A DNA stretch of 64,000 nt from Chitinophagaceae bacterium (GCA_016786885.1 JAEUVO010000028.1:62001-126000), one strand, 5' to 3'. Counted from the first letter of the stretch, positions 18,778 to 27,664 are shown. Made by a program: numbers and translations. Notes: generated from the letters alone by a model not told the origin.

Positions 18778-19296
18778 TTATTTTTTTATTCTGTTAAATA
18801 GCAGAACATTAAGCGTATCAATATTCAAATCTTTTCTCATTTCAGAAAGAATTCTATCCGCCTTCTTGTGACATTCATTGATGATTTCATCTTCAGTTTT
18901 TAAGGAGTTATTCTCAATATCACTTTTGAGCAGATACTCACTGAAATTATCCAGCATAGAGACCAGGGTTGTGGGAAGCACAAGTGAATTGGCTGCAATA
19001 ATACTTGTAAAGAGTATAACCTTGGCATCAACATTGTCCGCCATTTGTTCTAACGCTTCTTTTTCTTCATCTGTTGCTTTCTCTTTTATGGAGTTTGCAT
19101 AATGCCAGGCATTATCAATCAAATCAAGAACCTGAGTAGTTTCATTCAGAATATTGCGACAGGCTTCGATCTTTAGTTTATATATGTGATTTTCGTTGTC
19201 AAATCTTCTGTTTCTTTTGTGTGCTAAAAGGGCTATAATAAAGCCTCCTATAGAAATTAATATTGCAACTACCGAAAGTATAATGTTAGAGTCCAT
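18778..19296 (-). CDS. Membrane-anchored helical protein of unknown function, last gene of the defence operon
   Basis: A 172-residue protein with one N-terminal membrane segment (about residues 5-25, ISIGGFIIALLAHK), a basic flank (KRNRRF), and a long helical cytoplasmic part with coiled-coil-like acidic heptads (EEKEALEQMADNVDAK). No catalytic motif is visible. It starts six bases after the HNH gene stop and on the same strand, so it is most likely part of the same transcript. A role in the defence system (for example an effector or sensor at the membrane) is inference from position only. Confidence 0.6.
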   Translation of the reverse strand: MDSNIILSVVAILISIGGFIIALLAHKRNRRFDNENHIYKLKIEACRNILNETTQVLDLIDNAWHYANSIKEKATDEEKEALEQMADNVDAKVILFTSIIAANSLVLPTTLVSMLDNFSEYLLKSDIENNSLKTEDEIINECHKKADRILSEMRKDLNIDTLNVLLFNRIKK

Positions 19297-19302
19297 AATA
19301 TT

Positions 19303-20073
19303 TTAGCTGTTAATAAAAATCTTGTTTCTGTGATACTCCAAAAATTCAGAATTCGGCATAAATCTTACCGGTTTAATTATTTCCTTACCTGAGTAAGGGA
19401 GAAAATACTTTTTTATCCATTCATCTTTTTTCTTTTTAATCAAGACCGGTGAAAGAATTATCCGCAAATCATCAGATAATGATATAAGGCCCTTATCAAA
19501 CGCTTTGTCATGAAGAGCATTCAGATACAAGCCATTTTCAGGATTGGCGGCCTGCTTTAAATCTTTTGACCAGGGTTTGATGTGACTCGCTACTAGCAGT
19601 TCAAGATTTGAAATACCAGTAATACAGCATTTATTCTGATATGATAAACGAACCGTCTTTCTGAAAAATTCCTGATTTACTCTGACCTTTACAAGTGCAA
19701 GTCTTTCCTTCCCGTCTTTAGGCAGATCCTTTGTTTGTATACCGCTAATTTTTTCGACAGAGCTCCCCATTCTTTCAGCAATAATTTTTTCAGCAGAATA
19801 AGCAAGTTCATTCCAGTTGCCATAAAACTCATTCCATACCGGCTCCTCCGCTTTACTGCCTCGACTCATTCCTTTCACCCCTCTGGCCTGTAATGCCGGG
19901 TCTAATCTTGCGAAGTTGACAAGTTTAAATGCAGCAGCTGATGGTGAACGACTAACCAAATTTGCTAATTCAATAATCTCTGGTTTCGTGTATTTTATTT
20001 TAGAAAAAGGAATTTTTGTACAATACCAGTATAGTGCAAGAATTAACTCTTCTCTTGACCAATTGTTTTTCAT
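19303..20073 (-). CDS. HNH endonuclease, probable restriction nuclease
   Basis: A 256-residue protein with an N-terminal SAP/HTH-like helical region (residues 1-60) and a C-terminal HNH_2-type nuclease domain. Visible HNH residues are Cys149/Cys150, His164 in VASHIKPW, Asn180 in NPENGLYL and His188 in LHDKAFD. It is probably the restriction nuclease of the C5-methyltransferase operon. I chose the ATG at 20073: the preceding gene's stop ends one base before it, so the two are translationally coupled. Recognition sequence unknown. Confidence 0.85.
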   Translation of the reverse strand: MKNNWSREELILALYWYCTKIPFSKIKYTKPEIIELANLVSRSPSAAAFKLVNFARLDPALQARGVKGMSRGSKAEEPVWNEFYGNWNELAYSAEKIIAERMGSSVEKISGIQTKDLPKDGKERLALVKVRVNQEFFRKTVRLSYQNKCCITGISNLELLVASHIKPWSKDLKQAANPENGLYLNALHDKAFDKGLISLSDDLRIILSPVLIKKKKDEWIKKYFLPYSGKEIIKPVRFMPNSEFLEYHRNKIFINS

Positions 20074-20074
20074 T

Positions 20075-21673
20075 CTATTTAAATTCAATAATTCCAATTC
20101 TGCTCGCATGGCTTGCCAGCCTTGTCAATATATCAGCCATTGGTTGTTCTTTAATTTTAAACAGGAATTTTCTTGATCTTCTTTTTCCTTTAGACAAATC
20201 AAATGATTTTAATAGTTTAAAACAAATAATTAACCGGGTTACTTCTCCATTAATACTAAGAAGAGGAAATTCGTCATAGATTGAATCATCTCCTTTTAGA
20301 TTTTTATCAAGGGCCCCAGGATAAAGAATTCCAGAAATAGTACGATGTTTTAACCATTTGTTATTTGCAAAATCACAATTGGGAGAAACCTCTAATTCTA
20401 CGAATCGGTATCTATTAACTTCATCATCTGTTATTTTATAAAAGCCATCTTGGTTTTTATCTAAGAAATTTGCCGTAAAATATGTTTGTAAGAAATTTCG
20501 TTTAACTTCTGTTTCTACATCTATTTCGTAAACAATTCCCGGTTGAAATGGAAACCGAGTATGTAAGTCTACATTTAGCTTAGTGTTTAATTCAGGATTA
20601 ATAAGAGTATAAGAAGTCGTCATATCGGCGATAACCTGTTTAAGAGCCTGATTATTTCCACCAATCCCTTTAAGGGTTTCTATTTTTTTGTGATCCCCAC
20701 CAGTTTTTACAGTATCAATCAAGAATTCAAACCGCTCATAGTCTTTCCAAACAATTTTATATTCTACTCCCTCAATCATAACAGCGTATCCAGACGATTT
20801 ATAAGAAGCTTCCTCGCTCGGTGTTAGCGAAATTATTGATAAGACTTCGCCATCCAGATAGTCAGAAAATGCAGCATTAAGTGTTTTAATAGAAGCTTTA
20901 ATAAACGACTTTCGATCCAAATTTTTTAAAGACGCTCCTACTTGAGCCTGCGCTAGTCTTGATACAATGTTTTTGAAATTAAAATCCCAATATTGATTAG
21001 CGGCATGGATAGAAGCAAACCCTGAAGTTAATTTAGTGGCAGCACGATGCACCAATGCTTCCCATTTAATAAGTAACTCAAAGCCCTGATAGTTTTTTAA
21101 TTCTTTCCTGATTCGAGTTGAAATTTTCTTTAAAGCAGACGCATTGCATATTTTATCTTCTTCGACTGGGATATTTTCGTCTATTTTTGAAATAACATAT
21201 TCAATATCTTCCTTAGAAAATCGGGTTTCTAAATCTTCTTTCAAATTTTCAATCTCATAGATTTTCCTAGAAGTTGTCTTGAAATAATCTGATTTATTAA
21301 TTTCAATAAAAGCAATGGGTTTTTTTACGAAAGCGGGAGCATCTACCATTTCTTTAAGCCTTTGGAAATAAAGGTCCCCTTTCCCGCTCCATACAAGAAG
21401 TATATATGGTCCATTATTATCAGAAATTAATAAATTTAAATGATCAATTATTATTGCAGCATATTGTTGTTCATTAAGCGCAGGAGTTAACTGAATATCC
21501 GCAAAAACAATTCGAACTCTTTCTAAACTGGTTTCTGGTAAATTGTCTATCGTTCCAGTAAAATAAATAGAGGGATGCCCTTTTTTGGTGAGAATATCAA
21601 TAAGCGGTTTAGCGTCATTATATTGATCGTCAATAATCACAATTGAGCCATCTTTCGGAAGTAATAAACTCAT
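20075..21673 (-). CDS. Receiver-like N-terminal domain protein in the R-M operon
   Basis: A 532-residue protein. Residues 1-120 look like a divergent receiver domain: SIVIIDDQ gives the acidic pair Asp15/Asp16, and IVFADIQL places the probable phosphoacceptor Asp at 59; a late PIAFIEINKSDYF segment fits the beta5 region. The remaining 400 residues have no clear known motif and include a region of mixed helices and strands ending in KRRSRKFLFKIKEQPM. It lies between a protein with histidine-kinase-like features and the HNH nuclease, so it is probably the partner of the former. Whether it is phosphorylated is unknown. Confidence 0.65.
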   Translation of the reverse strand: MSLLLPKDGSIVIIDDQYNDAKPLIDILTKKGHPSIYFTGTIDNLPETSLERVRIVFADIQLTPALNEQQYAAIIIDHLNLLISDNNGPYILLVWSGKGDLYFQRLKEMVDAPAFVKKPIAFIEINKSDYFKTTSRKIYEIENLKEDLETRFSKEDIEYVISKIDENIPVEEDKICNASALKKISTRIRKELKNYQGFELLIKWEALVHRAATKLTSGFASIHAANQYWDFNFKNIVSRLAQAQVGASLKNLDRKSFIKASIKTLNAAFSDYLDGEVLSIISLTPSEEASYKSSGYAVMIEGVEYKIVWKDYERFEFLIDTVKTGGDHKKIETLKGIGGNNQALKQVIADMTTSYTLINPELNTKLNVDLHTRFPFQPGIVYEIDVETEVKRNFLQTYFTANFLDKNQDGFYKITDDEVNRYRFVELEVSPNCDFANNKWLKHRTISGILYPGALDKNLKGDDSIYDEFPLLSINGEVTRLIICFKLLKSFDLSKGKRRSRKFLFKIKEQPMADILTRLASHASRIGIIEFK

Positions 21674-21675
21674 AG

Positions 21676-23781
21676 CTATTTTTTAAAAGCAAGAATTATT
21701 TTGGCTCCTTTTTGAAACTCTGCTGGAATGTCAAGATCATGTTCTTGAGGGAAAATCAGTTTTCCTTTTAATCCAAGCATCATAACTTCTACTAAGTGTA
21801 ATCCAAGCCCCATACCGTCTGGCTTATCAGTAATAAACGGTTTTATTGCATCTTCTGTAGGGATGCTAAAACCGGGGCCATTGTCCGCAATTAACAACGA
21901 AGTATATCCGGGCTCGTAATTATTCAATATATCAATATATACCTTTTTTACCTTTCTGTTTGCATATGTCATCCACCAAATTGAGTTATCAATTATGTTC
22001 ATAATTGAGCTAATAAATAGACTAGCAACACATGTAACGGTTGTATCTGATGACACCCTGTCTTTGTATGGGGTTATTAAAATTATTTTATGGGCTTTAA
22101 TTCTAAATTGTGTATTTGAGATAGCTCGGGATATTAATAAAATCAGATCTTCTTTTGTTTTAGCGCTTTTTCTCACGACTGAAGCATAATCAGTAACGGT
22201 CTTATCAAGCGTTTTAATCAAATCCTTTAAATACTTGTTGGTTGGAATTTCATCAACGGCTTTAACTAACTCATCGATTATCTTTTCTACTTCATGGATA
22301 ACAATACTCAAACTAAGTCCGGCAGAAGAACTTCTTGTATAGACATCGACTATTGTTTTATAATCAGTTTCTATACTTTTAATAGTTTTTAAAATATCAT
22401 CTCTTTTCTTTCCGGTTGGTATTATGCGATTTATTTTTTCTTTTAAGGTTTTTAACCTTCCAACAACTGGTTCTGAAACAGAGGTTGCCCCAAGTAATTT
22501 TCTAAGTTTTTCTTTATCAACATTTCTAAGGGATAAAACTTTTTCTATGAAGAAATTTACAGCGTCATGGAATGTTTCATAAACCTGATTTTCAATAAAC
22601 CCTTCCCGATTTGTTTTTTCTTGCAAACCGAGGCTTTTTAACCGATCAAGTTCAACGGCTCCGATTACAATATTGTTGCTAATATTTTCACCAGGCCGAT
22701 TTACTCTTTTAATATCAAGTTTTAACCAGTCATTATCTTTTTCGCCGTAATTAAAAATTCTTATGCCATCTCTATATACCCTTATGCCTCCATTAGCATC
22801 GAGATATTGTCTGAGCCCCTCTTTATCTGAGACTCCATAGTTTAAAACTTTAGGCTCTCTGTCAAAAATTAGCAATTTAATCGAAATTGGACCGATGTCA
22901 TATTTACCGATGTTTATTTCAACTTGTTTTTTTCTTTTTGTTTTCTCGTCTTTTACTTCTTTAATTAATTTAATATTGTTCAGGGTCTCTTTTCGGCCAT
23001 TAATCTTTTTCATGGCGTCCCACGGAATAAATTCATATTTTAATTTTTTAATTAGCCGGTTTTCTATAATCCCCTCTATTTTATAAAGACAATATTCTTT
23101 AATGTCTTCAAATTTGATTAACCCTCTTAGCCACTCTTGATTATCAAGCTTGAAAACAACATTGAAGGCATCAAGTGAAGCGAAAGGAGAGTTTAATGAA
23201 ATAGCAGACCGGTACAACTCTCTAACTGATGCCCTGTCCCAATCTTTTTTGAGTTTTTTAATTTTAATTAGTGTTCCGGATCTGCCATTAATAAAATAAA
23301 TTGGACGTTTTCTGTTCTCAAAGTCAATTTTAACTTTGTTTAGTGTTGTGTTTTTTTCAAAATCTGTCCAATTAATTTTTACAGCAATTTCTTCATCACT
23401 AGCGGTTTTACTTATTAGCTCAATATAATTGCCAAGCTTATGAACACCGAAGCGACCAATGCCTTTTTCACCAATGGGAATTCTATTTGATTTGACTCTT
23501 TTTTTAATTGAGGTTATGATTCTAAGTTTGTAATCACTTCCTGGCTGCATCCATACATTTCTAAAAATATCTTCATTCATTCCCACTCCATCATCTTCGA
23601 TTATTATTTCACCATTATCGATGTCGTCAATTCTTTTCATTATAACGCTTACTTTAGAAGCATATGCATCATAAGAGTTTTTGATTAATTCAAGTAGGGC
23701 TACCCCTTCATTACGGATTAATTGATCACCTAATTGTAGTAACAATCTAGCTCTAGGCTCAAAATTTATTTGTGTGTTCAT
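21676..23781 (-). CDS. Dual GHKL ATPase protein (HATPase_c_3 N-term plus histidine-kinase-like C-term)
   Basis: A 701-residue protein with two ATP-binding modules. The N-terminal one (about residues 20-190) is MutL/Hsp90-like: N-box ELIKNSYDA, G1 IEDDGVGM and lid GEKGIGRFG. The C-terminal module (about 590-700) is histidine-kinase-like: N-box IDNSIWW, G1 ADNGPGF and G2 GMGLGLHLV. A possible dimerisation helix with IHEVEK and His496 precedes it. No transmembrane segments or sensor domain are evident. It overlaps the methyltransferase gene by four bases and precedes the receiver-like gene by two. The long middle region has no known motif. Confidence 0.75.
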   Translation of the reverse strand: MNTQINFEPRARLLLQLGDQLIRNEGVALLELIKNSYDAYASKVSVIMKRIDDIDNGEIIIEDDGVGMNEDIFRNVWMQPGSDYKLRIITSIKKRVKSNRIPIGEKGIGRFGVHKLGNYIELISKTASDEEIAVKINWTDFEKNTTLNKVKIDFENRKRPIYFINGRSGTLIKIKKLKKDWDRASVRELYRSAISLNSPFASLDAFNVVFKLDNQEWLRGLIKFEDIKEYCLYKIEGIIENRLIKKLKYEFIPWDAMKKINGRKETLNNIKLIKEVKDEKTKRKKQVEINIGKYDIGPISIKLLIFDREPKVLNYGVSDKEGLRQYLDANGGIRVYRDGIRIFNYGEKDNDWLKLDIKRVNRPGENISNNIVIGAVELDRLKSLGLQEKTNREGFIENQVYETFHDAVNFFIEKVLSLRNVDKEKLRKLLGATSVSEPVVGRLKTLKEKINRIIPTGKKRDDILKTIKSIETDYKTIVDVYTRSSSAGLSLSIVIHEVEKIIDELVKAVDEIPTNKYLKDLIKTLDKTVTDYASVVRKSAKTKEDLILLISRAISNTQFRIKAHKIILITPYKDRVSSDTTVTCVASLFISSIMNIIDNSIWWMTYANRKVKKVYIDILNNYEPGYTSLLIADNGPGFSIPTEDAIKPFITDKPDGMGLGLHLVEVMMLGLKGKLIFPQEHDLDIPAEFQKGAKIILAFKK

Positions 23782-25010
23782 CCTAATATTTTACTCTTAA
23801 TTGAAGTAGCAATTTTTTTTGCCATAAGTGGTGGCACTGCATTTCCAATTTGTCTGAAGGCGGCTGATCTTACTTTTAATACATCAATACCTTCAAAAAA
23901 ATAATCATCCGGGAACGACTGAATTCTGGCTGCTTCCCGTACAGATATTGACCTGAGTTGAGTTGTTGACGGATAAATGAAGTGGTGTCCATCTCTTGAA
24001 AGATGTGCTATTACTGCATGAGGTTTTTTCCCGACAACTTTAAACCGGTCTAGAAAATCAGTAATATTTTTTTGTGTTCTTTTCCTTTCAGGTATTTCGT
24101 TGTTCTTTAAAATTCTACCTTCATTTTCCAGTTTTTCAACTGCCATCTTGTAGATTTCCAGGTCTTTTTTGTTATGCGGTCTGGTTATATGCTGACTTAC
24201 AAAATCAACACAGTTTCTGATCTCTGTCTTCTTAAGGTACTCATTAATTGGATGTATATATTGAGATGTCCTGTCATTCTGATTAGGCATAATTGGAGGT
24301 AAATCTGAAAAAATATCAGCTCTGGTAAATGTGTGATTAAGTTTCTTGAATTTAGGATATGAGAACTTCAGGTTCTTTCTCCATCCTATAACAATCACCC
24401 TTTCCCTGTTTTGAATAACACCAAAGTCAAAAGCGTTTACCTTAGAATCATTAAGATTGTACCCAAGTCTTTTAAAATATTTTTTCAGATTCTTGTAATA
24501 CTCACCGTTACCCGCCGTCTTGATTCCCGGAACATTCTCAAATACGAACATTTTAGGTTTATATTTCTTCAGAAACTTGCCATACTCTTTATAAAGAAAA
24601 TTTCTTTCGTCATTTTTCACCTTGCTTTTTAATGCTGCTCTTCCAATGTAAGAATAAGCCTGACAAGGCGGCCCACCAACAATCAGATCAATTCTTCTTT
24701 TATCTTTTAACTTGTCAATTGCTTGAAAAATTTGTTTAGTCGTTTTCCCGCCAACTGATGCATTAATTACAGACGAAAGTTCTTTTTCCGGAACATAAGA
24801 ATATAACTGATCTCTGCTGATCTCACCCCGGAGATATTGCTCATAGATATGTTTTTTTCTGATACGGCGGAGATAATGATATGCAACCCTTGTTTTCAAC
24901 GTTAAACAAGCTGCTTTATCTTTTTCAACATGAGCAATTGGCTTGAAGCCTGCCTTTATAAAACCTTCGGATAAACCCCCGGCTCCGGCAAACAGGTCAA
25001 TAAAATTCAT
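23778..25010 (-). CDS. DNA (cytosine-5) methyltransferase
   Basis: A 410-residue C5 methyltransferase with motif I FAGAGGLSEGF, motif IV GGPPCQAYS (catalytic Cys116), motif VI ENVPG, motif VIII QNRERV, motif IX SVREAARIQSFPDDY and motif X RQIGNAVPP in canonical order. The variable target-recognition region lies between about residues 225 and 360. It methylates DNA to protect self from the operon's nuclease. Recognition sequence is unknown. It is the first gene of the minus-strand operon; the convergent vsr gene fits a C5 methylation system. Confidence 0.95.
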   Translation of the reverse strand: MNFIDLFAGAGGLSEGFIKAGFKPIAHVEKDKAACLTLKTRVAYHYLRRIRKKHIYEQYLRGEISRDQLYSYVPEKELSSVINASVGGKTTKQIFQAIDKLKDKRRIDLIVGGPPCQAYSYIGRAALKSKVKNDERNFLYKEYGKFLKKYKPKMFVFENVPGIKTAGNGEYYKNLKKYFKRLGYNLNDSKVNAFDFGVIQNRERVIVIGWRKNLKFSYPKFKKLNHTFTRADIFSDLPPIMPNQNDRTSQYIHPINEYLKKTEIRNCVDFVSQHITRPHNKKDLEIYKMAVEKLENEGRILKNNEIPERKRTQKNITDFLDRFKVVGKKPHAVIAHLSRDGHHFIYPSTTQLRSISVREAARIQSFPDDYFFEGIDVLKVRSAAFRQIGNAVPPLMAKKIATSIKSKILG

Positions 25011-25104
25011 ACTTGCTAAAATATAAAGTTTTTTCCCGACTTTGTTGATTCACAGGCAATTATTTTTTAGATTTAGTGTAATCTGTTTTAAACAGCACCA
25101 AAGA

Positions 25105-25356
25105 ATGTCAACTGTGAAATATATGGAAGCCAGAGCCAAACAGGCAATAATTAATTTAAGAATCAGTAAGCTTAATTCAGGGTTTCCATTCATGATAAAC
25201 ACTCCCGAACTGCCATCCAATCAATGTTGGCTAGAATATCCTGACGGATATATTCATCTCGTGACATTATCAAAATCAAAAATGGATTTTGATAATGTCA
25301 AAATACTGTCAATCCATGAATCATATGCTTTAAAAAGGAAATTGGGTTTAGAGTAG
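25105..25356 (+). CDS. Small hypothetical protein, divergent from the methyltransferase
   Basis: An 83-residue basic protein beginning MSTVKYMEARAKQAIINLR and ending SYALKRKLGLE. It is divergent from the methyltransferase gene and 95 bases away, which would allow a shared control region. No helix-turn-helix motif is evident. A perfect 16-bp inverted repeat lies inside its coding region at 25262-25300. I do not recognise the family. The longer frame from 25042 starts nearer the methyltransferase gene and adds a hydrophobic stretch that looks spurious. Confidence 0.55.
   Translation: MSTVKYMEARAKQAIINLRISKLNSGFPFMINTPELPSNQCWLEYPDGYIHLVTLSKSKMDFDNVKILSIHESYALKRKLGLE
25262..25300. repeat. Perfect 16-bp inverted repeat with 7-nt loop
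   Basis: Bases 25262-25277 are exactly complementary to 25285-25300, giving a hairpin with a 7-nt loop. It lies within the small ORF beside the defence island. Confidence 0.85.
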
Positions 25357-25403
25357 AATTTCTTTTTACTTTATTTGCCTCCCAATATTTATGTCGTTAA
25401 ACC

Positions 25404-25632
25404 TGACCAAAATCATAAAACAAAGTGTTTCAATTAATTGTAATGGCCTGCCTGCGGGGTTATCCTAAGTGAGATTATAAAAGTTCTTTCGCTCCTCTTT
25501 TGTGCCGAAACGAATGGGCTTTTACAGCTATTCGTACACTCAAACGACCGGCATATGAAAAAAAGATTCATGGCTGTTTTCCTGCCGCTTTCTTTATCAT
25601 ACAGCAGCTCCCTGGCAACATTGTACTTATAA
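25404..25632 (+). pseudogene. Remnant copy of the OmpA-family gene's promoter and first codons
   Basis: This stretch is a near-copy of 33160-33380, the upstream region and start of the OmpA-family gene at 33309. The 25-codon frame 25555-25632 (MKKRFMAVFLPLSLSYSSSL) matches the intact signal peptide but has Ser in place of the lipobox Cys and then stops. It is a truncated duplicate, not a functional gene. The remaining 100 bases to 25733 hold only the terminator of the next gene. Confidence 0.75.
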
Positions 25633-25686
25633 CATCACTTTGTTCCACATCAGGTATTTTATACCCCTTTCCTCCAACAGCAAAAA

Positions 25687-25710
25687 AACCCGCTGTATGT
25701 GCAGCGGGTT
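25687..25710 (-). terminator. Rho-independent terminator of the S9 peptidase gene
   Basis: Perfect 9-bp stem (25687-25695 with 25702-25710), 6-nt loop; on the minus strand the stem is followed by a T run (plus strand A run at 25682-25688). Located downstream of the S9 peptidase stop. Confidence 0.82.
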
Positions 25711-25732
25711 GATGAAACGGTGATTGTACCAT

Positions 25733-27664
25733 TTATTTTTTAGGTTCTTCTTTTACCGGGGCAAGATGTTTGGCAAAGAAGGCATCCATTGCTTTGTAAA
25801 AATCAATCTGGTTGTTTTCGTTGGCAAAGCCATGTCCTTCATCATTTTTTACCATGTATTCAACAGCAACACCTTTTTTCTTCAGCGCTTCTACTACCTG
25901 GTCGCTTTCGGCCTTGTTTACACGGGGGTCGTTGGCACCCTGTGCAATGAATAACGGCACCTTTATTTTGTCAACATGAAAGGCGGGTGATACTTCAGCC
26001 AGCATTGCACTGTCTTTTACAGGGTCGCCTACCAGTTCATAGAACATGGCTTTGTATGGCTCCCAGTATGGAGGGATGGTTTTCATAAATGTAAACATAT
26101 TGGATACACCTACATAGTCAACAGCGCAGCAATACAGATCGGGTGTAAAAGTGATGCCGGCAAGTGTGGCGTATCCTCCATAGCTGCCACCATAAATGGC
26201 TACCCGCTTTGGATCGGCAATTCCTTCATCAATAAGATACTTTACTCCATCACTAATATCGTCCTGCATCTTTTTGCCCCATTGTTTTGCTCCCTTTAGC
26301 CAGAACTCTTTACCATAACCGGTAGAGCCGCGGAAGTTCATTTGCAAAACAGCATAGCCACGGTTGGCCAGAAACTGCACTTCGCCATTATAGCCCCAGC
26401 TGTCACGAAACCATGGGCCGCCATGCGGATTGATAACTACCGGCAGGTTCTTTGCTTTTACACCTTTGGGTAGTGTGAGGTACCCATGAATAGTAAGTCC
26501 GTCCCTGCTTTTGTATTGAACAGGTTTTACGGTTGACATATGTTCCTCTTTCAACCAGGGGAATGCATCTGCAAGGAATTTGGTGTCGCCTGTTTTTTTA
26601 TCGTAGAAATAATATTTGGCTGCCAGCTTATCATTACCAACCCACACGATGAATTTGTCTTCTTCATTATTGCTGCCGTAGATGCCTATTTCATACCCTT
26701 TGAACTTCTCTTTCATTTTATTGTACTCTTTCTCTGCTTCTTTATCCAGAAAGTAAAACTCTCTTTTCCAGGAAGTGTAGAATACATCTTCGAGTACTTT
26801 GCGTTTGTGCGAATAAGAAAGGCCATCCACATCATAATCAGGATTAGTATATAGTTCTTTTATTTCCTTACGGGCGGCAAGGTCGTACTCCACGATGGCT
26901 GTCTTATCTCTGCCAATGTTGGTGGATACGTATAAATTCTTGTTGTCGAAAGTGAAGAGCTGGATGCCAAAATTGTCTTTATAAGTGGTAGTAAGCAAAG
27001 AGTCGAAGGGAGCTGTTTCGGCGGCACGGTGATAGTAAGTAGTATTAACACCATCTGTCTTGGTAGCTATACGGATAAAGCCGGTATGGTCGGTATACCA
27101 GCCATCAAAGTTTTTATCATTCTGATACAGAACTTTTGTTTCGCCGGTTTCAATATTAATGCTGTAAGGATCAAAGAAACGGGGGTCTCTTTTATTCATC
27201 TGTATCAGCACTTCTTTTTCCTTCCCGGTGATGTAGCGCAGGTTGTCAAGAATGGATGTCCGCACTTTTGCAAAAGGGGTAAGGGCTTTCATGTTTTTAC
27301 CATCATTTCCAACAGAAAACAACTGGAAGTTTTCATCCCCGCCAACATCCTGCAGGTATAATATCCTGTTGCCTTTCCAGGAATAGTTATAAATATTGCG
27401 TACCGAGTCGCTGGTAACGGGTATGCCGGTGCTGTCTGTTATTTTACGCACAAAAACATTGGTGTGGCCTTTGTAAGGCGACAGGTAAGAAATGTATTCA
27501 CCATCCGGTGAAATCTGCCATCCAAAGTTTTCAGGGTTTTTGAAGAATGTTTCTACTGGAATAACAGGAGGCTTCTCTTCTGTTTTTTCTTTTGTTTTAC
27601 ATGCTGTAAAAAATAAAATGCTGAGAGCAGTAACTATCAGCAAGTGAAGTTGAAAACGTTTCAT
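25733..27664 (-). CDS. S9 family (prolyl oligopeptidase) lipoprotein
   Basis: A 643-residue exported peptidase. A lipobox ends the signal peptide (FFTACK). An N-terminal seven-bladed propeller region covers about residues 40-380, and a C-terminal alpha/beta hydrolase domain carries the nucleophile GGSYGGY, the Asp in QGANDPRV and the His in DEGHGFA. This is the S9C acylaminoacyl/dipeptidyl-type peptidase layout, acting on short peptides in the periplasm or at the cell surface. It is a single-gene unit with its own terminator. Confidence 0.93.
   Translation of the reverse strand: MKRFQLHLLIVTALSILFFTACKTKEKTEEKPPVIPVETFFKNPENFGWQISPDGEYISYLSPYKGHTNVFVRKITDSTGIPVTSDSVRNIYNYSWKGNRILYLQDVGGDENFQLFSVGNDGKNMKALTPFAKVRTSILDNLRYITGKEKEVLIQMNKRDPRFFDPYSINIETGETKVLYQNDKNFDGWYTDHTGFIRIATKTDGVNTTYYHRAAETAPFDSLLTTTYKDNFGIQLFTFDNKNLYVSTNIGRDKTAIVEYDLAARKEIKELYTNPDYDVDGLSYSHKRKVLEDVFYTSWKREFYFLDKEAEKEYNKMKEKFKGYEIGIYGSNNEEDKFIVWVGNDKLAAKYYFYDKKTGDTKFLADAFPWLKEEHMSTVKPVQYKSRDGLTIHGYLTLPKGVKAKNLPVVINPHGGPWFRDSWGYNGEVQFLANRGYAVLQMNFRGSTGYGKEFWLKGAKQWGKKMQDDISDGVKYLIDEGIADPKRVAIYGGSYGGYATLAGITFTPDLYCCAVDYVGVSNMFTFMKTIPPYWEPYKAMFYELVGDPVKDSAMLAEVSPAFHVDKIKVPLFIAQGANDPRVNKAESDQVVEALKKKGVAVEYMVKNDEGHGFANENNQIDFYKAMDAFFAKHLAPVKEEPKK

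Noticed and set aside
25500-25712. 70-codon open frame on the plus strand
   Set aside because: It runs out of frame through the duplicated remnant of the OmpA-family gene start and the S9 peptidase terminator.
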